A stretch of 64,000 bases of DNA, from positions 1 through 64,000 of the forward strand of contig NZ_LMDI01000075.1 in assembly GCF_001425785.1 (NCBI RefSeq), read 5' to 3'. Positions 14,294 through 25,700 of this stretch are shown piece after piece (position 1 is the stretch's first letter; every line of letters starts with the position of its first letter). The notes beneath the pieces were generated by a model, which made no database searches, had not been told where the DNA came from, and was given only the letters and a program-made list of their open reading frames with translations. The DNA comes from Rhizobacter sp. Root1221 (lineage in GTDB: Bacteria > Pseudomonadota > Gammaproteobacteria > Burkholderiales > Burkholderiaceae_C). The translations under genes were made by a program, and so were the position numbers.

Positions 14294-16811
14294 GGGTCTC
14301 CACCACGGGCCGGCGCAACACCTCGCGCAGGCCCCACCACCCGGCAGCCAGCGCCAGCACCGCTCCCGCAGCGGCGCCCACGAACGGCACCCACGGCGAC
14401 GGGGCCCAGGTGAACTGGAACACGAACTTCGCGAGCGCCCACCCCACGGCCATGGCAGCGGCCGAAGCGAGGAACCCGGCAAGCGCTCCCACCCCCAGCA
14501 ACTCTGCGCGCTGCACCTGGCCCAGCAGGCGGCTGCTCGCGCCAAGCGCGCGCATCACCGCGAACTCGCGCGAACGTGCCTCGCGCGTGGCGGTGATCGC
14601 GGCAAACAGCACCACGAGCCCGGCCGCGAGCGTGAAGCCGAACAGGAACTCCACCGCACGCACCACCTGATCCAGCACCCGCTGCAACTGGCCGATGGAC
14701 TGCGACACGTCGACGTTGGTGATGTTCGGGAAGGCGTGGCTCAGCGCGTTGTCGAACCCGGCCTCGGCCGGCGCGCGGAACGCGGCGATGTAGGTGGACG
14801 GCAGGTCGGGCATCTCCGCCTTCGGGTACATCACGAAAAAGTTGGCGCGCATGGAGCCCCAGTCGAGCTTGCGCAGGCTGGTGATGCGCGCCTCGGACAT
14901 CTGGCCGCCGATGTCGAAGCGCAGCGTGTCGCCGAGCTTCAGGTGCAGCGTCTCCGCGATGCCTTCCTCGACGCTGATGGCGTCGGCCTCCTCGGGCGTC
15001 CACCGCCCCTGCACCACCGTGTTGTGGCCCGGCACGGCAGCGGCGTGGCTGAGGTTGAACTCGCGGTCGACCAGCCGCTTCGCGCGTTCGTCGGGCAGGC
15101 TGTCAGGGTCCATCGGCTTGCCGTTGACCGCCACCAGGCGGCCCCGGATCATGGGGTACCAGTCGTACTTCTGCACGCCGCCGGCCTTCAACCGGGCCTG
15201 GAATGCCTCGCCCTGATCGGGCATCACGTTGATGACGAAGCGGTTCGGGGCGTCGGGCGGCGTGGCCTGGCGCCAGCTCGAGATGAGGTCGGTGCGCAGC
15301 AGCACCAGCAGGCACAGCGCCAGCAGCCCCACGCTGAGCGCCGACACCTGCAACACGGCAAACGCCGGCCGGGCAGCGATCTGCCGCGTGGCCAGCACGA
15401 GCCAGCGGGGTGCCCGCGATTCAGGCACCGCGCGCCGCAGCACCTGCACCGCCAACCACGACAGCGCCGCAAACACCACCACCGCGCCCGCGAACCCGCC
15501 CACGGCGATGAGGCCGAGCTTCAGGTCGGACGACACGGCCAGCAGCAGCGCCGCGAACCCCACGGCGCCGGCCGCCAGCACCGCGATGGATGCGGGCTTC
15601 AGGGCCCCCACGTCGCGGCGGATCACCCGCAGCGGCGGCACCTGCGCGAGTTGCAGCACCGGCGGCAGCCCGAACCCCATCAGCAGCGTGAACCCCACCC
15701 CCACGCCGAACAGCGCGGGCCACACCCCGGGCGCGGGCAGCGTGGCGTTGACGAGGCCCGACAGCAGGTAGACGAACACGTGGTGCACCGCGAACCCGAG
15801 CAGCACCCCCGCCACACTCGCGATAGCACCCACCAGCGCGAACTCGATGAGGTATTGCAGCGCGATGGTGCGCTGCGATTGCCCGAGCACCCGCAGCATC
15901 GCGCAGTCGTCAAGGTGGCGGCTCGCGAAATCGCGGGCGGCGATGCCCACGGCAACGGCGGCTAGCAGCGCCGCCAGCAGCGCCACGAGGTTCAGGAACT
16001 TGGCGGCGCGGTCGAGGGTCTGGCGCATCTCGGGTCGGCCGGTTTCGAGCGACTCCACGCGCAACCCGCGCATCGACTGGGCCTTGATCTGCGCTTCGGC
16101 CCAGGCCACGAACGTGGCCACCGGGCCGTCGGCCCCGGCCACCGCCATGCGGTAGGTGACCCGGCTCGCCGGTTGCACGAGTGCGGTGCCGGGCAGGTCG
16201 GCGTCGTTCAGCATCACGCGGGGAGAAAAACTCATGAACCCGGCGCCGCGGTCGGGTTCCTGGACGATGACGGCGGCGATCTTCAGCGTGGCGTCGCCGA
16301 GCAGCAGGGGATCGCCCACGGCCAGGCCCAGGCCGTCGAGCAGCGTGGCATCGACCCACACGGTGCCGCGCTCGGGCACCGACGTGGAGGGCACCCCGGC
16401 CCCCTGGCCCGACGCCCCGATCATCAGCTGCCCGCGCAGCGGGTAGCCCGCGGTGACCGACTTGACGGACACGAGCCGCGAGGCCCCGCCCTTGTCGTCC
16501 GGCGCCCGGCCCATGCTCGGGAAGGCCGCCGTGCGCACCACCTGCAAGCCCGCGCCGAGCGCCCGGTCGGCAAAGGCGGTGGGTGCGGGCTGGTCGCTCG
16601 CGATGATGGCGTCACCGCCCAGCAGTTGCCGGGCGTCCCGCGCGAGGCTCTGGTTGAGCCGGTCAGCGAAAAAGCCCACTGCCGTGAGCGCGGCGACGGC
16701 CAGCATCACCGCCACCACCAGCAGGCGCAGTTCGCCGGCACGGAAGTCGCGCAGCAGCTGCCGCCAGGCGAGCGACCAGACGGAGACGGAGGGGCGGGGA
16801 TCAAGGCTCAT
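14274..16811 (-). CDS. FtsX-like ABC transporter permease (YbbP-type)
   Basis: A large inner-membrane permease, 845 residues. It has an N-terminal helix, a long periplasmic MacB-like domain, FtsX domains near 265-400 and 720-835, and additional central helices. Features such as GELRLLVVAVMLAVAALTAVGFFADR and AITATREARSREFAVMRALGASSRLL identify the FtsX superfamily. Homologues (YbbP) pair with a YbbA-type ATPase and are thought to handle lipids or lipoproteins. No ATPase gene lies directly adjacent here, so the partner is encoded elsewhere or the order has changed. Confidence 0.9.
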   Translation of the reverse strand: MSLDPRPSVSVWSLAWRQLLRDFRAGELRLLVVAVMLAVAALTAVGFFADRLNQSLARDARQLLGGDAIIASDQPAPTAFADRALGAGLQVVRTAAFPSMGRAPDDKGGASRLVSVKSVTAGYPLRGQLMIGASGQGAGVPSTSVPERGTVWVDATLLDGLGLAVGDPLLLGDATLKIAAVIVQEPDRGAGFMSFSPRVMLNDADLPGTALVQPASRVTYRMAVAGADGPVATFVAWAEAQIKAQSMRGLRVESLETGRPEMRQTLDRAAKFLNLVALLAALLAAVAVGIAARDFASRHLDDCAMLRVLGQSQRTIALQYLIEFALVGAIASVAGVLLGFAVHHVFVYLLSGLVNATLPAPGVWPALFGVGVGFTLLMGFGLPPVLQLAQVPPLRVIRRDVGALKPASIAVLAAGAVGFAALLLAVSSDLKLGLIAVGGFAGAVVVFAALSWLAVQVLRRAVPESRAPRWLVLATRQIAARPAFAVLQVSALSVGLLALCLLVLLRTDLISSWRQATPPDAPNRFVINVMPDQGEAFQARLKAGGVQKYDWYPMIRGRLVAVNGKPMDPDSLPDERAKRLVDREFNLSHAAAVPGHNTVVQGRWTPEEADAISVEEGIAETLHLKLGDTLRFDIGGQMSEARITSLRKLDWGSMRANFFVMYPKAEMPDLPSTYIAAFRAPAEAGFDNALSHAFPNITNVDVSQSIGQLQRVLDQVVRAVEFLFGFTLAAGLVVLFAAITATREARSREFAVMRALGASSRLLGQVQRAELLGVGALAGFLASAAAMAVGWALAKFVFQFTWAPSPWVPFVGAAAGAVLALAAGWWGLREVLRRPVVETLRAAAL

Positions 16812-16952
16812 GACTTCTTGGCACGGGGGCGGATGGCGGCGACGTTACCTGATCTGCAACACCCTCGGGAATCGTCGGTGTAGCGGCGGTTCGAATGCCG
16901 CATGCAAATCAGGCGAATGGGAGACCACCCCCGCGGTGCTGTAATTTCCCCC

Positions 16953-17786
16953 ATGAACACCCTGCCGCCTCTGTTCCTCTCCCATGGTTCACCGATGCTG
17001 GCGCTCGAACCGGGCGCCACCGGTGCATTCGCGTCTGCACTCGGCGCCGCCATCGACCGCACGTTCGGCCGGCCCCAGGCGGTGCTCGCGGTCTCGGCAC
17101 ACAGCACCGCCCGCGCGCCGGTGCTGCTCGCGGCGGCCCGCCAGCACGCGGTGCACGACTTCGGCGGTTTCCCGGAGCCGCTGTACGCCCTGCGCTACGA
17201 CGCGCCGGGAGCGCCCGGCCTCGCCCCCGCGGTGGCGGCCCTGCTGGGCGCGGCCGGCGAGCAGCCCCACGTGGTCGGCCAGGGCGGGCTCGACCACGGC
17301 ATCTGGAGCATGCTGCGGTTCATGTACCCGGATGCCGACGTGCCGGTGCTGCCCCTGGCCTGGATGCCTCACCAGTCGCCCGAACGCCAGTTCGCGTTCG
17401 GCCAGGCGCTGGCCGCGCTGTCGGCGCAGGGAGTGCTGGTGATGGGCAGTGGCAGCATCACCCACAACCTGCGCCGGGTGTTCGCGAGCGGCCGGGCCGA
17501 GGTGGATGCCGAGGAGGTCCCCGAGAGCCGCCAGTTCCGCGACTGGTTCGCCGCCCGGAGCGCAGGGCGCGACTGGCCGGCGCTGTGGGACTACCGGCGC
17601 CAGGCCCCGTTTGCCGCCGACATGCACCCCACCGACGAGCACCTGTTGCCGTGGTTCGTGGCGGCCGGCGCGGGCGGCGAGGCCGAGGCGCCGGTGCGCC
17701 TCTTCGACGCCGTCACGTACGGCTGCCTCGGCATGGATGCGTACGCGTTCGGCCCGGCCGCGCCGGCCCTGGCCGCGGCGCTGTGA
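16953..17786 (+). CDS. LigB-type extradiol dioxygenase (4,5-DOPA dioxygenase-like, YgiD)
   Basis: A non-haem metal enzyme of the LigB superfamily, 277 residues. Metal-binding and catalytic candidates are seen in FLSHGSP, AVSAHSTAR, VHDFGGFPEPLYALRY, GLDHGIWSML and MGSGSITHNL. Relatives open catechol rings such as DOPA; E. coli YgiD is zinc or iron dependent. The physiological substrate is unknown. Start ATG at 16953, where the family alignment begins; the frame is open a further 17 codons upstream. Confidence 0.92.
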   Translation: MNTLPPLFLSHGSPMLALEPGATGAFASALGAAIDRTFGRPQAVLAVSAHSTARAPVLLAAARQHAVHDFGGFPEPLYALRYDAPGAPGLAPAVAALLGAAGEQPHVVGQGGLDHGIWSMLRFMYPDADVPVLPLAWMPHQSPERQFAFGQALAALSAQGVLVMGSGSITHNLRRVFASGRAEVDAEEVPESRQFRDWFAARSAGRDWPALWDYRRQAPFAADMHPTDEHLLPWFVAAGAGGEAEAPVRLFDAVTYGCLGMDAYAFGPAAPALAAAL

Positions 17787-17788
17787 TC

Positions 17789-17813
17789 GGGATGCCCCGC
17801 CACGGGGCATCCC
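17789..17813 (+). terminator. Hairpin after the dioxygenase gene
   Basis: GGGATGCCCCG pairs perfectly with CGGGGCATCCC across a three-base loop, starting three bases after the stop codon. There is no long T run, but the position and stability suggest a terminator before the FKBP gene. Confidence 0.5.
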
Positions 17814-17858
17814 CGGCCGGTTAGCATTGCGGTTTTCCTCTTTCACTCAGGACACGCC

Positions 17859-18206
17859 ATGCAAACCACCGCTTCCGGCCTGCAATACGAAGACACCGTT
17901 CCCGGCACCGGCGACGAGGCCAAGGCCGGCCAGCACGTCACCGTGCACTACACCGGCTGGCTCTACAACAACGGCGTCAAGGGCGCGAAGTTCGACAGCA
18001 GCAAGGACCGCAACGACCCGTTCGAGTTCGGCCTGGGCGCCGGCATGGTGATCCGTGGCTGGGACGAAGGCGTGCAGGGCATGAAGGTGGGTGGCACGCG
18101 TGTGCTCGTGATCCCGCCGGAACTCGGTTACGGTGCCCGTGGCGCTGGCGGCGTGATCCCGCCGAACGCCACGCTGATGTTCGAAGTCGACCTGCTCGGC
18201 GTCTGA
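17859..18206 (+). CDS. FKBP-type peptidyl-prolyl cis-trans isomerase
   Basis: A minimal one-domain FKBP of 115 residues without signal peptide, hence cytoplasmic. It catalyses proline isomerisation. Key pocket residues are present: VTVHYTGWLYNNG, FDSSKDRNDPFEFGLG, MVIRGWDEGVQGMKVGG and LGYGARGAGGVIPPNATLMFEVDLL. The family's usual IPP/IPPNA motif is intact, so activity is expected. It stands alone between a hairpin-bounded dioxygenase gene and a transglutaminase gene 37 bases downstream. Confidence 0.96.
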   Translation: MQTTASGLQYEDTVPGTGDEAKAGQHVTVHYTGWLYNNGVKGAKFDSSKDRNDPFEFGLGAGMVIRGWDEGVQGMKVGGTRVLVIPPELGYGARGAGGVIPPNATLMFEVDLLGV

Positions 18207-18243
18207 GACGGCTGATCCCCCCGGCGCGGATGGATCTACCCCG

Positions 18244-19161
18244 ATGATCCAGTACGACATCACGCACACCACCACGTACCGGTACGCCGTGCCGGTGCGG
18301 TTCGGCGAGCACCGCGTGATGTTCCGCCCGCGCGACAGCCATGACCTGCGGGTGCTCGCGACGGACCTCGTCGTGAGCCCCGAATCGGCGGTGCGCCTCA
18401 TCCAGGACCCGCATTCCAACTCGGTCGCGCTCGTGACGCCGCTGTCCCCTGCGGCCGAACTCAAGATCGTGTGCAGCTTCCGCATCGAGCACGCGCTGAC
18501 CAACAACCTCGAGCTGCCGCTGGCACCGGGCGCCGAGTTTTTCCCGTTTGCCTATTCGGTCGAGGAGCGGTTCGACCTCGAACACTACCTGCGGCCGCAC
18601 TACGACGACCCGGAGGGCGCGCTCACCGAATGGGCCCGCCAGTTCCTGCGCACCGACGGGCCCACGGGCACGCGCGAGCTGCTGCTGGCGATGAACCAGC
18701 ACATCAAGGACACGCTCGTGTACGCGGGCCGCGACGAAGAAGGCACGCAAACGCCCCTCGAGACCCTCGCGCGCCAGAGCGGCAGCTGCCGCGACTTCGC
18801 GCTGCTGATGATGGAGGCCGCCCGCCGACTGGGCGTGGCCACCCGGTTCGTGTCGGGGTACCTGTACGACTCCACGCTCGATCCAGACGTGGACCCCCAC
18901 ACCGGCGAGACCACGGTGGCCGAGGACTGCACGCCGGACACGGTAGGGGCTGGCGCCACCCACGCGTGGTTGCAGGCCTACCTGCCCGGCGCAGGATGGG
19001 TGCCGTTCGACCCCACGAACAACCTCACCGGCGGCTCCCAGCTGATCCGCGTGGGCGTGGCCCGCGACCCGAAACAGGCGGCACCGGTGGTGGGCAGCTG
19101 GTATGGGGAGCCGGAGGCCTACCTGGGGATGACCGTGGACGTGCGGGTGAAAAAAGTGTGA
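18244..19161 (+). CDS. Transglutaminase-like family protein with bacterial N-terminal domain
   Basis: This protein has 305 residues. The N-terminal 80 residues are the bacterial transglutaminase-like N domain (YDITHTTTYRY, VMFRPRDSHDL). The papain-like core has the Cys in SGSCRDFALLM, the His in GATHAWLQAYLP and the Asp in FDPTNN, so the triad is complete. Such proteins are probably cysteine peptidases or amidotransferases; some occur with glutamate-ligase-like partners, which are absent here. No signal peptide is seen. Confidence 0.93.
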   Translation: MIQYDITHTTTYRYAVPVRFGEHRVMFRPRDSHDLRVLATDLVVSPESAVRLIQDPHSNSVALVTPLSPAAELKIVCSFRIEHALTNNLELPLAPGAEFFPFAYSVEERFDLEHYLRPHYDDPEGALTEWARQFLRTDGPTGTRELLLAMNQHIKDTLVYAGRDEEGTQTPLETLARQSGSCRDFALLMMEAARRLGVATRFVSGYLYDSTLDPDVDPHTGETTVAEDCTPDTVGAGATHAWLQAYLPGAGWVPFDPTNNLTGGSQLIRVGVARDPKQAAPVVGSWYGEPEAYLGMTVDVRVKKV

Positions 19162-19163
19162 GT

Positions 19164-19188
19164 GCAGGGGCGGCGAAGTCGCCCCTGC
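19164..19188. terminator. Hairpin between convergent genes
   Basis: GCAGGGGCG and CGCCCCTGC form a 9-bp stem with a seven-base loop between the stops of the transglutaminase (plus) and hemerythrin-like (minus) genes. It lacks a T run and may act weakly in both directions. Confidence 0.4.
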
Positions 19189-19191
19189 CGC

Positions 19192-19731
19192 TCAGTGCAG
19201 CGTGCCCGACACCGGCCCGCCCACCGGATCGTCGTCTTCATCTTCCTCTTCCGCCGGCCGGTCGAACGCGTCCATCAGGTGCGCCTTGCGGGCCTGCATG
19301 CGGGCGCCGAGTTCGCGCAGGTCGATGCCGGAGGCAGGCAACAGTGGCAAGGTTTCGTCGTACACCTGCTGCATGCGCTCGGCCATTTCGCGGCCCAGCG
19401 ACAGCACCTTGCCGTCGAAGCGGAGGTCACCCGGTTCGCCCATCGACATCTGGGCGATCAGGCCCCACGCGCTGTCGTGGAGGGCCTGGAACGGCGCCAG
19501 GTTGATACCTGCCACGTGCAGCGACGGGAACAGCATTTCTTCCTCGACCTGGGTGTCGAGCGTGAGTTCGAGGCTCAACCGCTCCACGATGGCCAGCTTC
19601 TCGCCCTGGGTGTTGTCGCCCTGGCGGGCGCAGAGGGCGGCGTAGGCGTCGAGCAGGTGGCGGATGGACACGCGGTTCTGCAGCAGCACAGCGATGGCAT
19701 CGGCCGGGGCGGGGGTCACGTGGACGGTCAT
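19192..19731 (-). CDS. Hemerythrin-like (HHE) domain protein with a missing ligand histidine
   Basis: A 179-residue four-helix protein of the HHE cation-binding type, ending in a very acidic tail (EEEDEDDD). The motif usually read as H-x3-EEE is here DTQVEEEMLFPSL, with Asp in place of the first His. The helix histidines in SIRHLLDAY and QALHDSAW remain. Binding of a normal di-iron centre is therefore doubtful. Start ATG at 19731 follows a GGGAGA ribosome site. It is 27 bases downstream of the glucan synthase start-to-stop direction on the same strand, so it could be read through from that gene. Confidence 0.78.
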   Translation of the reverse strand: MTVHVTPAPADAIAVLLQNRVSIRHLLDAYAALCARQGDNTQGEKLAIVERLSLELTLDTQVEEEMLFPSLHVAGINLAPFQALHDSAWGLIAQMSMGEPGDLRFDGKVLSLGREMAERMQQVYDETLPLLPASGIDLRELGARMQARKAHLMDAFDRPAEEEDEDDDPVGGPVSGTLH

Positions 19732-19756
19732 GGGAGTTCTCCCTGCAAAGGGTGGA

Positions 19757-22700
19757 TCAGGCGCCGGCCGCCGCCAGCGTGGCGACCAGGCGGTGGCGCG
19801 CGCCATCGTCCAACAGTGTGACACCTCCGGCGCCCGGAATCACCTCGCCATCGTGTTCGTAAGTCACCCGGCCGCCGGTGACACGGTGCGGGTTCAGTAA
19901 CTCGATGTCGTACCACGACCCACCGACACGCAGCGTCACCTTGAACGACGGCCACGCCGCGGGGATGCACGGCGCCAGCACCAGCACACCGGCGTTCAGC
20001 TTCAACCCGAGGATCTCCTCCAGGCCCACGCGGTAGTACCAGCCGGCGGCGCCGGTGTACCAGGTCCAGCCGCCCTTGCCGGTGTGGGGGGCCTCGCCGT
20101 AGATGTCGGCCGCCATCACGTACGGTTCCACGCGGTAGCGTTGCACCGCGACGCGCGAGTCGCTCTTGCCCACCGGGTTCACCGTCTCGAACAGGGCGTT
20201 GGCACGTTCGGCATCACCCAGGCGCGCGAATGCCATCACCGTCCACACCGCCGCATGGGTGTACTGGCCACCGTTCTCCCGGATGCCCGGCACATATCCC
20301 TTGATGTACCCCGGATCGTGCACGGTCTTGTCGAAGCTCGGCGTGAACAGGCGCAGGATCCCCGCCTGCCGGTCCACGAGCATCGTGTCCACGTGTTCCA
20401 TCGCCTGGCGCGCCCGCGCCGGGTCACCGCCACCGGCGATCACCGCCCAGCTCTGGGCCAGCGAATCGATGCGGCATTCGTCGTTCGACGCGGACCCGAG
20501 CGGCGCCCCGTCGTCGAAGTACGCACGGCGGTACCACTCGCCGTCCCAGGCCTGGCCGTCGATGGCGGCCAACAGGTCGGCCGAGAGCTGGCGCCACTCG
20601 GAGACGAGGTCGGCGCGGCCCCGCTGCTCGGCACACGGCATGAACGCGTCGAGCACGTGTTTCAGGAACCAGGCCATCCACACGCTTTCTCCTTCGCCCT
20701 TCCAGCCCACGCGGTTCATGCCGTCGTTCCAGTCGCCGCAGCCCATCAGCGGCAGGCCGTGGCGTCCCATCTTCCGGCTGACCTGGATGGTGCGCACGCA
20801 GTGCTCGAACAGCGTGGCGCTCTCCGGCGACACCGTGGGCTCGAAGTAGAGGCTCTCTTCGTGCGGCGGCAACGTCGGGCCTTCGAGGAACGGCACGGTG
20901 CGATCGAGCACGCGGTCGTCGCCCGTGACGGCCACGTAGTGGGCCACCGCAAGCGGCAGCCACAGCCGGTCGTCGGAAAACGTGGTGCGCACGCCCTTGC
21001 CACTGGGCGGGTGCCACCAGTGCTGCACGTCGCCTTCGACGAACTGCTGGGCGGCCGCACGCAGCAGGTGCTCGCGCACGTGGCCGGGCCACGCGTGAAC
21101 GAGTGACATGGTGTCTTGCAGCTGGTCGCGAAAGCCGTAGGCCCCGCCCGCCTGGTAGAAGCCGCAACGGCCCAGCACGCGGCTGCTGAGGGTCTGGTAC
21201 AGCAGCCAGCGGTTCAGGAGCAGGTCACGTGCGCGGTCGGGTGTTTCCACCTGCACGGCTCCGAGCAGGCCGTCCCATTGCGCCACCACGTGTGCGAGCT
21301 CGTCGCTGGCGCCGCGTGTGCACATGCGCGCCAGTTCGTCGGCCCCGGCGATGCTGGCGGCCTGCCCCATCGCGAACACCACGTCCACCGTCTCGCCGGG
21401 GCCGAGCTTCACGTCGACCTGCATCGCCCAGCACGGGTCCGGCCCCACGCCGGCGGCCTGCCGCAAGGCCTGCCCGCCCTCGATCGCCTGCGGGGCGGCC
21501 AGGCTTCCGCCGAAACCGAAGAATTCCGCGCGGTCGCACGTCCAGCCCGTGACCGGCTGCGAACAGCCCATCCACGCGATGTCGCGCCCGAAGTCGGCAT
21601 TGGCAGGGTTGCGCGCATACAGCGTGACCGCATCCTCCGTGGAGCCGGCCCACGTGGACAGCAGGTCCACCCGGCCGCTGCGGCTGTCGCCCAGCACGAG
21701 GTTCACGAACCCGGTGACGGCGAGCGTGCGGCGCCGCCCGCTGTGGTTGGTCAGGCGCAGCCGCATGTACTTGGCCGGCTTGTCCCACGACACGAAGTGC
21801 ATCAGCTCCGAGTCGATGCCATCCACCTGCGTGGTGAAGCGGCTGTAGCCGGCGCCGTGGGCGCATTCGTAGATGGCGTCCGGCACGCGCCGGGGTTGCG
21901 CGGTGGGGGTCCACCAGCCCCCCGACTGCCGGTCCTGGAGGTAGACGAGTTCGGACGACGGATCGCTCAGCGCATCGTTGGACCACGGCGACAGCTGGTT
22001 CTCACGGGCGTTCATGCGCCAGCTGAATGCGGCACCGCTCTCCGACACCAGCGTGCCCATCTGCGGGCTGGCGATCACGTTCACCCACGGCGCCGGCGTG
22101 GCGCGGCCGGGCGGCAGCACGACGCGGTACTCGCGGCCGTTGTCCGCAAAACCGCCGAGGCCGTTGAAGAATTCCAGTTCACCCTCGGCCGTGGCCTGCG
22201 TGTGGGCCGCCCCCGTGAGCGGCGCGGCCTGGCGGGCAGGCGGCATCGGTGGCCCGTGGGGATCGCGCGGGGCGCGGCGGCGCAGCTGGTCGGCCAGCAG
22301 CCCCTGGCCCCCGCGCATGAACACGCGGCACACGGTCATCAGCAGGCGGCGTTCGTCATCGGGCAGGCGGTCACCGCGCAACACGTACGCGGCTCCCTCC
22401 GAGCCGCCCCGGTCAGGCCCCGCGTCGGCGCGGCGGATCATGCCCTCGATCGCCTGCTGCATGTCGTCCGAGTACGAGGTGCCGCGGTCGTTGATGAGCA
22501 CGACGTCGGCGGCAAACGAGCGGGCACGCCAGAACTGGTGGGCCAGCAGCACCTGCTGCACCAGCGGAAGGTCCTCGTTCGCGTCCAGGGCCACCAGCAG
22601 GATAGGCCGGTCGCCCGAAATGCCGTAGCGCCACAACGCCCGCTTCGACAGGTGGTTGCCGCGCATGAACTCCCGGCCGGGCCGGAACGCGGTGTCCGAG

Positions 22701-25700
22701 AACATCAGGTAGCCGCCCAGGGCCTGGAACGTGGCCGCCTCGTCGCTCGTGATGCCGAGCTGGTGCAGCTTGGCCTGGGCGTATACCCACGAGCGCGAGA
22801 TCTCGCGCTGCAGCGCCGTGAAGCTGGCCAGGTGCTGGTACGTGCGCCACGCGGCGTCGCGGTCAGCGCCATACGCCATCACGAACGACAGGCGCACCGA
22901 CGCGCCGGGCTCCAGCTCCACCGTGTGGCTCAGGCACAGCACCGGGTCGAGGACCGCCCCCACGGTGGAGGCGAGCGCGCCGTGCGGGGACAAGGCAAGC
23001 GGCTCGCGTTTCGTGCGCCCGCGGCCCACCACCACGCGCCGGTCGGTGTCGTACGCGGGCTCGCCGAACACGCCGCCTTCGAGCACGGACCCGAGCACCA
23101 CCGTGGTGGCGGCCTCGTGGTCGGCGCGCGGGCGGCGCGTGGCGAGCAACGCGCCGCGGGTGGTGTCGTACTCGGTGGTGATGAACAGGTTCGAGAACGC
23201 CGGGTGGGCCAGGTCCGCATTGCGCTGGTTCAGCACCACCTCGGTCAGGGCACATACCTCGATGCGCCGCACCAGATGGCTTTCATTCGACAACTTGACG
23301 GTGCGGATCTCGGCATCTTCCTGCTGGGCCACCACCACTTCCAGGCTCGACCGGATGCCGTGCCGGCGCAGGTCGAACTGGGCACGCGCCTCGGCGAACT
23401 CGACCTCGTAGCTGTCGGGCGTGCCGAACGTGGGCGCCAGCGTGGTGGACCACATCGCCCGCGAATCGGCATCGCGCAGGTAGACGAACAGTCCGGATTC
23501 GTCGATCACGCGGTCCTCGCGCCAGCGCGTGATGTCGACGTCGTTGCATTCGCTGTACCCCGACCCGGTGACGGTCACCGCGGTGGCATAGCGCCGGTTC
23601 GACAGGAGGTGCACGGCGGGGCGCCGCAGGTCGGCGCCGCTGAAGCGCCGCACACGCTGCGCCGTGTGGCGCGCAGCCTTGTCGCTGCGGTCGGTGGCGG
23701 TCGTGGTGTCGCGGGCGATGATCACCGCCCCCGCCAGTTGCTCCTGCAGCAGCAGGTCGAACGCGTTGACCTCCGGCTCGGCGTGGAAGAGGTCGACGAG
23801 GCTGCGGCTGGACAGCAGGCTTGCCAGCGCCAGCAGCGCCATCGCCTGGTGGTGGGCCATGTGGCTGCGCACGACGGCGCTGGTCATGCCCTCGCCGAGC
23901 CGCTCGGCCGTGAAGTCGATGGCCTCGAAGAAACCGTGCGGGCCCAGCGCCCCGATGGCCGACAACGCGTCGAAATTGCGCCGCACCTCGGCCGGGGCAA
24001 ACGCTGCTGCCATCGCGCTCGCATAGGGGGCCACCACCAGCTGCCGGTCCATGCCGCGCTTCAAGCTCAGCGATGGCACACCCGACGGCCCGTACTGGTA
24101 GGTCAGCTCCACGTCGCGCACGTTCACGCCCGACTCGGAGATGCCCCATGGCACGTGGTGGGCCCGGCCGTAGCGGATCTGCTCCTGGATGGCATGCAGG
24201 CAGGTCTGGTCGAGCAGGCTGCCGGCCGGGGTTTTCATCACCAGCGCCGGCATCAGGTACTCGAACATCGAGCCCGACCAGGAGATCAGCACCGGCCCGG
24301 CCTCCACGAGCCCCATGTGCCGCCCGAGCCGGAACCAGTGATCCACCGGCACGTCGCCCTTGGCTGCGGCCAGGTAACTGCCGAGCCGCGATTCGGACGC
24401 GAGCAGGTCATACCGCCCTTCGTCGAGCTGGTGTTCGTTGACCCGGTAGCCGATCGAGAACAGCTTGCGCTTCGGGTCGAACATGAACTTGAAGTTCATC
24501 GCACGCCACGCGGCCTCGGCCCGCACCGCGCAGTCGGCCAGCCGGGCCAGCCAGGCCTCGCTCGCCGCCGTGGCTTCGCTGCACGCCTCCACGGCGGCCG
24601 CGAGCGCCGGGCCGAACGCCGGGGCGGGGCCGTGGCGGGCAGCCGCCTCGTTCAACCGGCGGACCAGTTCGCGCTGGCGCTGCGGCGCACCGCCCCGGGT
24701 AGGCACGTCGTCGAGGAACGCGTCGAGCGCCGGTTCGAACAGGGCCGGCGCCTCGCGTCGAAGCGTGTCGAACGCCGGGTCCACGGCCCACGGGCAGTTG
24801 CGCTGCAGGTCGTCCACGTGGTCGGCCAGCATGGCACACAGGCGTTCGCTGTCCTCCACGAGGCTGCCGATGCGGCCGCTTTCCTCGAAGGCATAGGCAT
24901 CGAGCAGTTCCTTCAGGTGCAGCGCATGCCCGAGCGCCTGCTTCAGGCACGACGCGTACTGGGCAGGCGTGGACGGGGTGTCGCCAAGCACCGTCCCGAT
25001 GCCGGTCAGCGCGCGGTCGATCTCCACCGGGGTCACGTTGCCGCGCGCGGCTGGCCCGCGGGCGGTGCGCCACAGGTACTCGATCTCCAGCCAGGTGTCG
25101 TGCGGGCCTCGCAGCACTTCCGGGCCCACGGCCAGTTGCTGCCGCAAGTCGGTGCAGGCGCGCGACAGCACCACCAGGTGCGCGGCGAGGTTGCCGCTGT
25201 CGACGGACGACACGTAACGCGGTTCGAGCGCCTGCAGCGTGCGCGTCTCGTACCAGTTCAGCAAATGCCCTTCGTGGGTCTCGAGGCGCGCCATGCTGTC
25301 GAGCGTGGCGGTCAGGCGGTCGACGTACGCCGATGCGCCGACCCATCCCAGGTCGTGGGCGCGGGTGACGGCCAGCAGGTAGAGCCCGATGTTCGTGGGC
25401 GAGGTGCGGTGTGCCACCACCTCCTCGGGATCGAACTGCACGTTGTCCGGGGGCAGGTGCTGGTCCACGGCCGTGACGTAGCGCTCGAAGAACCGCCACG
25501 TGCGGTGGGCAATGCGGCGGAACGCCTGCAGGTCGGCGTCGGTGGCCACGGCCCGCTCGAAGAGCCCGGGGGCGCTCAGGCCTACCGCGATCAGCGGCGA
25601 CAGCCACCAGGCGAGCAGCAGCGGCCCGGCGGGCAGCAGGGACTCCCGGTGGAACAACAAGATCAGCGCGGTGGCGCCGATGACCGGTAGCGTGGCGCTG

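Noticed and set aside
21116-25690. 1524-codon open frame on the plus strand
   Set aside because: It is antisense to the glucan synthase gene, rich in Arg, His, Gly and Gln, with no domain. Such shadows are expected in GC-rich DNA.
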